Program-made: the position numbers and the translations under genes
Notes under the pieces: generated by a model
What the model was told of the DNA's origin: nothing
The model's input: only the letters and a program-made list of their open reading frames with translations
Database searches by the model: none
In this document: positions 1-4,703 of the stretch, one piece after another
How positions within the stretch are numbered: position 1 is the stretch's first letter
Layout: every line of letters starts with the position of its first letter
DNA from: Gammaproteobacteria bacterium
GTDB taxonomy: Bacteria; Pseudomonadota; Gammaproteobacteria; Poriferisulfidales; Poriferisulfidaceae
DNA: 6,468 nt
Direction of reading: 5' to 3'
NCBI GenBank assembly: GCA_007571105.1
Contig: RKRZ01000189.1
Coordinates: 1-6,468, forward strand

Positions 1-33
1 CCCGTAGGTCTCGATATAGACTTTGCCCGCCAT
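1..33 (-). CDS. miaB: Probable MiaB tRNA methylthiotransferase, N-terminal fragment (cut by window edge)
   Basis: Only the first 11 codons are present, reading MAGKVYIETYG from an ATG at 33-31. This matches the start of the MiaB-type methylthiotransferases, where the next residues are normally CQMN, containing the first cysteine of the N-terminal [4Fe-4S] cluster domain. MiaB is a cytoplasmic radical-SAM enzyme that adds a methylthio group to i6A37 of tRNAs reading UNN codons. The related RimO and MtaB usually have different residues before the first cysteine (SLGC, TLGC), so MiaB is the best of the three. The gene follows ssb on the same strand after a 42-nt gap containing a small hairpin. 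There is no strong Shine-Dalgarno, only a purine-rich AAAGAAA before the ATG. The call rests on very little sequence. Confidence 0.6.
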   Translation of the reverse strand, partial: MAGKVYIETYG

Positions 34-47
34 TAATTTCTTTGCAT

Positions 48-61
48 CGGCCCGAAGGCCG
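48..61 (-). other. C(UUCG)G tetraloop hairpin between ssb and miaB
   Basis: On the minus strand a perfect 5-bp stem CGGCC/GGCCG encloses a TTCG loop, the classic very stable C(UUCG)G tetraloop. It starts 14 nt after the ssb stop codon and ends 14 nt before the miaB ATG. No T tract follows, so it is not a complete intrinsic terminator. It may stabilise the ssb 3' end, mark a processing point or weakly attenuate readthrough into miaB. The structure is seen directly; the role is inference. Confidence 0.5.
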
Positions 62-75
62 GACTGGCAGTTCGC

Positions 76-573
76 TTAGAACGGGATGTCATCGTCGAAG
101 TCTTCCCCACCGCCATCCGCGCCGGCAACATTTCCCGGTGCACTATTGCCCGCGCCAGACGAGGTGTTCCCCGGCGCTGAGTCCGACTGATAATTGGAGC
201 CACCACCACCGGAGGCATACTGCCCTCCGCCACCGCCGCGAGAACCCAGCATCTGCATTTCGTTGGCAATGACTTCCGTGCTGTAGCGCGTGTTGCCTTC
301 CCGATCATTCCATTTGCGCGTCTTCAGGCGGCCTTCGATATAGACTTGCGAGCCTTTTTTCAAATACCGCTCAGCGACTTCAGCCAAACGCTTGAACAGC
401 ACGATGTTGTGCCATTCGGTGGTTTCAATTCGCTCCTGGGTGGTCGGGTCGCGGCGCACATCATTGGTCGCGATGCGCATGTTGCAAACACTCGAGCCGC
501 TGTTGGTTTGACGTAATTCAGGGTCTGCCCCCAAGGTTCCTACCAGTATGACTTTATTTACCCCTCGTGACAT
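76..573 (-). CDS. ssb: Single-stranded DNA-binding protein SSB
   Basis: This 165-residue protein binds single-stranded DNA as a tetramer during replication, recombination and repair, and recruits partners through its C-terminal tip. The OB fold covers about residues 1-110: MSRGVNKVILVG start, TEWHNIVLF with Trp54 and Phe60, KKGSQVYIEG, and TRKW with Trp88. A glycine/serine/asparagine-rich disordered linker follows (about 111-156), then the acidic tip EDFDDDIPF, the docking peptide for RecQ, ExoI, PriA and other partners. E. coli SSB is 178 residues. The residue aligning with E. coli Trp40 is Arg here, and a Cys sits at position 30. The ATG at 573-571 is preceded by a near-consensus AGGAGG with an 8-nt spacer, which fixes the start. 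No LexA-type CTGT-N8-ACAG box was found upstream. It lies downstream of the MFS/TonB pair on the same strand, but a terminator-like hairpin and 234 bp separate them, so it likely has its own promoter. Confidence 0.97.
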   Translation of the reverse strand: MSRGVNKVILVGTLGADPELRQTNSGSSVCNMRIATNDVRRDPTTQERIETTEWHNIVLFKRLAEVAERYLKKGSQVYIEGRLKTRKWNDREGNTRYSTEVIANEMQMLGSRGGGGGQYASGGGGSNYQSDSAPGNTSSGAGNSAPGNVAGADGGGEDFDDDIPF

Positions 574-581
574 TATGGATT

Positions 582-587
582 CCTCCT
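582..587 (-). promoter_or_regulatory. ssb Shine-Dalgarno (AGGAGG)
   Basis: The minus strand reads AAGGAGGA followed by AATCCATA and then the ATG. The AGGAGG core lies 8 nt from the start codon, near optimal, and implies high translation. This is by far the strongest ribosome binding site in the window. Confidence 0.85.
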
Positions 588-609
588 TGCCGCATGCTAC
601 GCATCCTTG

Positions 610-650
610 ACTTCAATGCATTTGGCTACTTCAATATTTTTATTCAATGC
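610..650. repeat. Short direct repeats ACTTCAAT / TTCAATGC upstream of ssb
   Basis: ACTTCAAT occurs at 610-617 and 628-635, 18 bp apart, and TTCAATGC at 612-619 and 643-650. This gives three TTCAAT cores within 41 bp (612, 630, 643). A second short repeat, CCACATTC, occurs at 654-661 and 713-720. They lie in the ssb leader and promoter region and could be protein-binding sites or chance repeats in AT-rich DNA. No known operator was recognised. Confidence 0.35.
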
Positions 651-667
651 GCACCACATTCAACCAA
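639..667 (-). promoter_or_regulatory. Candidate ssb promoter (-35 TTGGTT, -10 AATAAA)
   Basis: On the minus strand TTGGTT (667-662, 3/6 to TTGACA) and AATAAA (644-639, 4/6 to TATAAT) are separated by 17 nt, which would give an ssb leader of about 60 nt. A second candidate lies further upstream: TTGTAC (743-738) and TAGAAT (722-717, 5/6), but with a short 15-nt spacer. Neither is strong by eye. Both lie downstream of the receptor terminator hairpin, which suits an ssb-specific promoter. Confidence 0.3.
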
Positions 668-741
668 GGAGTTGGCTCGGTAATTCGCGGCTCTTTTTCG
701 CGCCGTGTATATCCACATTCTAGCCGATTTAGAAACCGTAC

Positions 742-763
742 AAAAAATCCTTGCAGCAAGAAT
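742..763 (-). terminator. Probable intrinsic terminator after the TonB receptor gene
   Basis: On the minus strand, 45 nt after the receptor stop codon, ATTCTTG and CAAGGAT form a 7-bp stem (one G-T pair) around a 3-nt CTG loop, followed directly by five T (six in a row counting the last stem base). Geometry and position fit a Rho-independent terminator ending the MFS-TonB transcript before ssb. The stem has only two G-C pairs, so it is probably weak. Confidence 0.5.
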
Positions 764-807
764 GCAATACGAGCGATTGTCTAGAGGAGATGTCCAACCG
801 AACTGTA

Positions 808-3336
808 TCAGAATTCGTACATCAGGCGGCCATAAATAAAGCGCCCGTTGATACCTGCCGGAGCAAAACGCGGATAGCGATTGCCGCGACTTGAGGCACC
901 GGAAGAACGGTCCGGGTTATTGTCAAGGATATTGTCGGCACCCACCGCAATACGGAAACCGCCAAATTGCTTGCTCATGCTGGCATCAAGCAGTCCCTCG
1001 CTGCCATAGTAACGGCTGTCGTAACCAGAATACCAGTCACCATAGTGACTGTAGCGAAGCATATAATCACAGTTGCCCAAGACGTGATTGATCATGGCCA
1101 CCGCACGCGTTTCCGGCACGCCCTCCTCAATCCACTTCTTGCGCCCTGGCGACAGGTTGCTTGATTGGGTCACATCCGTCTCGGTGCGATTGTAGGACAG
1201 CGTGAATTTCGTATCCCCCCAGTTCCATGCGTGATCGTAGATCAGAACAATATCGACTCCGTCAGTTTCGGTGTCAAAGTCATTCTCGAAATACCTGATT
1301 TTAGTAAAGTTTGACCGCAATTCATCAGCCCGTACCTGGCTGACATGCTCAAAGCCCTCGATATTTCCATCCTCATCGATAGCTGTCAAATCAATATCTC
1401 CAGACAGGAAAATGCGATCATCGACATCAATGCGGAAATAATCCACGGTAATGCTCAAATCCCCCTGCGTGAAGACTGCGCCAAGGGTATAGTTGTCGGA
1501 CTCTTCCGGCTCCAGCGGCTTGCCGCCAAACTCTCGAGCCAGCGCACTATCTGAAGGAATGGTTCCCGTCTCGACAGGCTCCACCGTCACCGGATCAAAA
1601 ATCGTGGCGATGTTGTAAGCATTCTGCTGTCCCGGGGTCGGCGCTCTGAATCCCGAACCGACCGATGCGCGAAACGCCAGCATGTCAGTCGCCTGGATGC
1701 GCGTTGTAAGTTTGGCTTCAGTCGTCGTGCCGAAATCGTCAAAATCTTCCCAACGCACGGCCCCCCCCAGCGTCCAGTCCGGAGTCACGTCGGCTTCCAG
1801 ATCAAGGTACAAAGCAATGTTTTCTCGGTCCCACTTGCCTGCAGCCGTCGGGCCGAACCCTCCAAAGCCATTAGAGCCGTTTTTGTTGGTTTGGGCGTGA
1901 TAAGCCCCCCGGTCCCAAGACGCACGATCCCCCTGCCTGATTTCAAATTCTTCTTCACGCCATTCCAAGCCGCCCGCAATACTGAGTAACGATGCCAGGC
2001 CAGCATCGACTTCATAAGTCAGATCGACATTGATATTGGTTTCCGTCTGTATGTAGGAACCGACATCAAATGACGTCGGACTATCCGGCCCCCAAGATGG
2101 GTTGACCGAATTTTTGAGTTGGTAATCCGCTTCATTCTCGCCATGGCTGATGCTGATGTCGTAGCCCACACCGTTTGCCATAGTTCCTCGCATCCCTCCA
2201 ACCATGGAGTAATCCGTCACCTCACCTCCAAACCGAGGCTGGAATCCACCCGGAAACCACTCGTGATATGCGAAGCATTCGTTATTAGCGCGCAATGCCT
2301 CGAGATGAGTTGGGAGGCCTGAGTCGGGCATCTCGTCCTCCATATACATGGAACAGTCCGCACCCTCCGCTGCAAAAATCAACGGGGCAGTTTTGTCATT
2401 GATGGAGGTCGCAAAAATTCCTGCTTCATCCTCAGGTTCGCGATAGAAAAATCCCGTCTCAACATCGCGCTTTGCGTAATTCCCGAAGGCATAGATGCGG
2501 CGGTCCGCATCGAGGTCAATGCCCATATTGAGCACCGTCTTGAAATTATCATCAACCTCCGGACTCCCCCACACATGTGCCGGTTCCGCGATATGCGTAT
2601 TGCCGGCTGCTCTCATGCGTGCAACATCACTGCGCAAATCACTGCGTGACGTCGGGTCATCAGAACTGTATTCAAAACTGAAGTTGGCAAACCCATCATC
2701 CCCTAATGGAAGTCCCACATTGCCGGATACGCGATCTTTCTCCTCACTGCCATCCTCATCGAACCAGCCATGCCGATATTCAATCATGCCGCCTTCCGCG
2801 TCATCCTTGAGTTCGAAGTTGAGCACTCCTGCAATCGCGTCAGAACCATACTGGGCAGCTGCCCCATCGCGCAATACTTCCACGCGCTTGAGGGCAATGG
2901 CCGGAATGACAGAAATGTCCGGGCCCTGCGCCCCGTCTGAGCGGCCATCTGAAATCCAGGTGATGGTGGCTCCCCGGTGCCGACGCTTGCCGTTCAACAG
3001 AACCAAAGTGTGATCCGGAGCCAATCCGCGCAAGTTGATCGGGTTCTGCATCGCCGCGGCATCACGTCCCGGTTGCATGTTTACATGGAACGACGGAATA
3101 ATCGTGCGCAACATGAAATTCATGTCGCCGGATCCCTGGTCTTGAAGATTCTCGCCATCAATCACATCAATGGGAACCGTCGAATCAAGAACAGACCGAG
3201 GCTGCGCTCGTGTGCCGATCACAACCAACTCTTCTGCTTCTGTTTCTTCTTCCGCCACAGCGGCTTGTGGCAGCACCATAAGCCAACTCAACGCCCCCAC
3301 TAAGACAATCCCAAAAAATCGCGAAATGAATAGCAT
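808..3336 (-). CDS. TonB-dependent outer-membrane receptor
   Basis: This 842-residue protein is a TonB-dependent transporter, a gated outer-membrane beta barrel that imports a scarce ligand using proton-motive force passed on by TonB-ExbBD. Residues 1-28 are a signal peptide (hydrophobic GIVLVGALSWLMVL core, AVA cleavage site before EE). A TonB-box-like ELVVIGTR follows at 36-43. The plug spans about 50-178, with NLRGL at 101-105, the NGKRRHRG loop near 115-122, and VEVLRDGAAAQYGSDAIAG at 152-170. The rest is the barrel, with a typical ETDGVD motif near the C terminus and a terminal Phe (GRLMYEF) for BAM-dependent assembly. Cys328 and Cys354, in a predicted loop, could form a disulfide. The ligand cannot be told from sequence. 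Its ATG lies one base after the upstream MFS stop codon and the Shine-Dalgarno is weak, so translation is probably coupled. A run of eight G occurs inside the gene. The start is supported by the signal peptide beginning immediately. Confidence 0.93.
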   Translation of the reverse strand: MLFISRFFGIVLVGALSWLMVLPQAAVAEEETEAEELVVIGTRAQPRSVLDSTVPIDVIDGENLQDQGSGDMNFMLRTIIPSFHVNMQPGRDAAAMQNPINLRGLAPDHTLVLLNGKRRHRGATITWISDGRSDGAQGPDISVIPAIALKRVEVLRDGAAAQYGSDAIAGVLNFELKDDAEGGMIEYRHGWFDEDGSEEKDRVSGNVGLPLGDDGFANFSFEYSSDDPTSRSDLRSDVARMRAAGNTHIAEPAHVWGSPEVDDNFKTVLNMGIDLDADRRIYAFGNYAKRDVETGFFYREPEDEAGIFATSINDKTAPLIFAAEGADCSMYMEDEMPDSGLPTHLEALRANNECFAYHEWFPGGFQPRFGGEVTDYSMVGGMRGTMANGVGYDISISHGENEADYQLKNSVNPSWGPDSPTSFDVGSYIQTETNINVDLTYEVDAGLASLLSIAGGLEWREEEFEIRQGDRASWDRGAYHAQTNKNGSNGFGGFGPTAAGKWDRENIALYLDLEADVTPDWTLGGAVRWEDFDDFGTTTEAKLTTRIQATDMLAFRASVGSGFRAPTPGQQNAYNIATIFDPVTVEPVETGTIPSDSALAREFGGKPLEPEESDNYTLGAVFTQGDLSITVDYFRIDVDDRIFLSGDIDLTAIDEDGNIEGFEHVSQVRADELRSNFTKIRYFENDFDTETDGVDIVLIYDHAWNWGDTKFTLSYNRTETDVTQSSNLSPGRKKWIEEGVPETRAVAMINHVLGNCDYMLRYSHYGDWYSGYDSRYYGSEGLLDASMSKQFGGFRIAVGADNILDNNPDRSSGASSRGNRYPRFAPAGINGRFIYGRLMYEF
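1761..1768 (-). repeat. G8 homopolymer within the TonB receptor coding sequence
   Basis: Eight consecutive C on the plus strand (G on the coding strand) span the codons CTG-GGG-GGG-GCC, encoding Leu-Gly-Gly-Ala in the barrel (TLGGAVRWED). It is the longest homopolymer I see in the window. The reading frame is intact at this length. Slippage here would truncate the receptor. Confidence 0.9.
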
Positions 3337-3337
3337 G

Positions 3338-4507
3338 TTACGAATCCGTTACAGAAATTTTCGGCACAAGATAATACCACACAAGCCCCCAGGCGCCTAA
3401 GAAAATATAGAGTTTTTCAGCATCCCAGTACTGCAAAAACACTCCCGTCAACAGACCTCCCAAAAAGGCCCCTAGGAATTGAGTGGTGGTAAAAACTCCA
3501 AGCGACGTCCCCTTCAAATGCGGAGAACACTGTTGGGAAGCCTGAGTAGGCAATTGCGCCTCCAGAAAGTTGAACGCCACAAAAAACAGCACCAGACTCC
3601 CACCCAGCAGCGCCACATCATGGCGCACAAAAATCAGCGTCAACTCGACCACCACCAAAATCAACGCGCTGGCGCGCATCCAGTCAAAGACGCGCGCCTG
3701 CGCCATGCGCAAAACGGGAAACAGGAACAGTGCAGACACGGCGAGCACAATCAGATAGAACAGACCGTGTTGATCTACCGGATACCCGGCGAGATCTCGC
3801 AAGGCAATTGGCAGGGACATGAAGTTGGCAACCAGAATTAAATGAATGGATGCCGCCCCGAAGCTCAGGCGAAGCAAGGTTCGATCGCGTAATGCCCGGA
3901 CGATGTCGCTCCAGGACCCTGCCGTTCTCTGTGCAGAATCAGAGTGGGATGGAATCCATAGCCACACCACAATCGTCGCCACAACGGACAAGGCTGCAAC
4001 CAGATAAAAAATGCCGTCCACCCCAATCTTGCTGGCCAGAATCGGACTGATGACCAGCGAACCGATAAAGCTCAACCCAATCAGCATGCCGATCAGCCCC
4101 ATGATCTTGGCCCGAACTTCGTCGCGACTCAAATCCGCCACCCACGCCGTCAGGGCCGCGGAAATTGCGCCCGCACCCTGTAGCGCGCGGCCGAGAATCA
4201 TGACGTGAATATCCTCTGCGGCCCCTGCAATAAAACTCCCGCAAAGAAAGACCAAGAGGCCCAGACACACCACCCCCTTTCGTCCGTAACGATCCGACAA
4301 CCAGCCCATTGGAATTTGCAATAGCGCCTGCGTCAATCCGTAAATTCCGACCGCAATTCCGGCAAGCAGCGGGGTCGAGTAAGCCAGTGTCTCCGCATAA
4401 ATCGCGAACACCGGCAAGATAATGAACAGCCCCAGCATGCGCAAGGCATAGACACTGCCCAGCGTCCCCAGCGCCTTGCGTTCTACGGCGTTGAACTCGG
4501 AAATCAC
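3338..4507 (-). CDS. MFS transporter, YajR-like, without the C-terminal YAM domain
   Basis: This is a 12-helix major facilitator superfamily inner-membrane carrier, probably a proton-driven exporter; the substrate is unknown. From a GTG at 4507-4505 it has 389 residues. YALRMLGLFIILPVFAIYA forms helix 1. GWLSDRYGRK (about 68-77) is the canonical MFS motif A between helices 2 and 3, with the Asp and both Arg. The second half carries FNFLEAQLPTQAS and KGTSLGVFTTTQFLG, as in E. coli YajR relatives. E. coli YajR (about 454 residues) has an extra cytoplasmic YAM domain; this protein ends shortly after helix 12. Start choice: a TTG at 4534 gives a nine-residue longer form, but it directly follows an in-frame TGA, has no Shine-Dalgarno and lies only about 10 nt from the predicted transcript start. 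The GTG has AAGG/TAGGG upstream and gives the usual short N terminus. The TonB receptor follows after one base. Confidence 0.88.
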   Translation of the reverse strand: MISEFNAVERKALGTLGSVYALRMLGLFIILPVFAIYAETLAYSTPLLAGIAVGIYGLTQALLQIPMGWLSDRYGRKGVVCLGLLVFLCGSFIAGAAEDIHVMILGRALQGAGAISAALTAWVADLSRDEVRAKIMGLIGMLIGLSFIGSLVISPILASKIGVDGIFYLVAALSVVATIVVWLWIPSHSDSAQRTAGSWSDIVRALRDRTLLRLSFGAASIHLILVANFMSLPIALRDLAGYPVDQHGLFYLIVLAVSALFLFPVLRMAQARVFDWMRASALILVVVELTLIFVRHDVALLGGSLVLFFVAFNFLEAQLPTQASQQCSPHLKGTSLGVFTTTQFLGAFLGGLLTGVFLQYWDAEKLYIFLGAWGLVWYYLVPKISVTDS

Positions 4508-4550
4508 AACCCTATCGGCCTTGTGTCCTTGCAATCACGGGGCGAGTTCG

Positions 4551-4580
4551 TTTAGAAAGTTGTGTGGTGAATTTGGTCAA
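4551..4580 (-). promoter_or_regulatory. Candidate promoter of the MFS-TonB unit (-35 TTGACC, -10 TCTAAA)
   Basis: On the minus strand TTGACC (4580-4575, 5/6 to TTGACA) and TCTAAA (4556-4551, 4/6) are 18 nt apart. Transcription would begin near 4544, about 37 nt before the GTG chosen as the MFS start. A weaker upstream alternative is TTGTAG (4667-4662) with TATGAT (4644-4639, 5/6) and a 17-nt spacer. It would overlap the putative rnr promoter on the other strand. Confidence 0.42.
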
Positions 4581-4628
4581 TACGATTGCCTGAGCGCAAA
4601 TAGGCACGTTCAGTCCAAGCAATATCGG
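4558..4628 (+). pseudogene. Possible decayed tRNA-Leu-like sequence
   Basis: Positions 4565-4584 match the tRNA-Leu stretch TGGTGGAATTGGTAGACACG (remembered from E. coli leuU) at 15 of 20 bases without gaps. Next, TGCCT (4587-4591) and AGGCA (4602-4606) could form an anticodon-like stem. Its 10-nt loop begins with GAG, a leucine anticodon, at 4592-4594. GTTCAGTCC (4608-4616) resembles a shortened T loop. However, the acceptor and T stems do not pair and the element is too short for a class II tRNA, so it cannot be a working tRNA. It is either a relic or chance similarity. From memory, tRNA-Leu lies just upstream of rnr in some gammaproteobacteria such as Pseudomonas, which is why I list it. 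Confidence 0.25.
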
Positions 4629-4639
4629 TGTCGGATTCA

Positions 4640-4668
4640 TCATACACATTTGGTGCATCGCCTACAAT
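4640..4668 (+). promoter_or_regulatory. Candidate rnr promoter (-10 TACAAT)
   Basis: TACAAT at 4663-4668 matches the -10 consensus at 5 of 6 positions and would place transcription start near 4675, about 29 nt before the rnr ATG. The -35 is poor: TCATAC at a 17-nt spacer, or CATACA at 16 nt (3/6). There is no extended -10 TG. An activator or a different sigma factor cannot be excluded. Confidence 0.35.
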
Positions 4669-4678
4669 ACGCATCGGC

Positions 4679-4690
4679 GAGCCGCGGCTC
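4679..4690 (+). repeat. 12-bp perfect palindrome in the rnr leader
   Basis: GAGCCGCGGCTC is a perfect inverted repeat that ends 13 nt before the rnr ATG, where a Shine-Dalgarno would normally be. In RNA it could fold into a 4-bp stem (GAGC/GCTC) with a CGCG loop, or act as a dimeric protein site in DNA. No ribosome-binding sequence is otherwise visible before the ATG. Confidence 0.6.
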
Positions 4691-4703
4691 TCCCGCACCA
4701 TTC

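Noticed and set aside
574..807. LexA (SOS) box upstream of ssb
   Set aside because: No CTGT-N8-ACAG sequence is present. CTGT at 803-806 is not followed by ACAG at the right spacing and lies at the receptor 3' end.
2495..3013. 172-codon plus-strand ORF opposite the TonB receptor
   Set aside because: It is antisense to the receptor plug and early barrel, Ser/Arg/Pro-rich with no domain, typical of a shadow of a real gene.
3338..4534. TTG at 4534 as the MFS start codon
   Set aside because: It directly follows an in-frame TGA, has no Shine-Dalgarno and would be about 10 nt from the best predicted transcription start. GTG at 4507 is preferred, though the longer form is not excluded.
4558..4651. 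Functional tRNA-Leu
   Set aside because: Although parts resemble tRNA-Leu, the T stem does not pair in any register tried, the acceptor is mismatched and the anticodon-like loop has 10 nt, so it cannot be an active tRNA. It is kept only as a low-confidence relic.
4535..4703. Fur box for an iron-regulated MFS-TonB operon
   Set aside because: No convincing GATAATGATAATCATTATC-like 19-mer is found in either orientation, so iron regulation cannot be claimed from this sequence.
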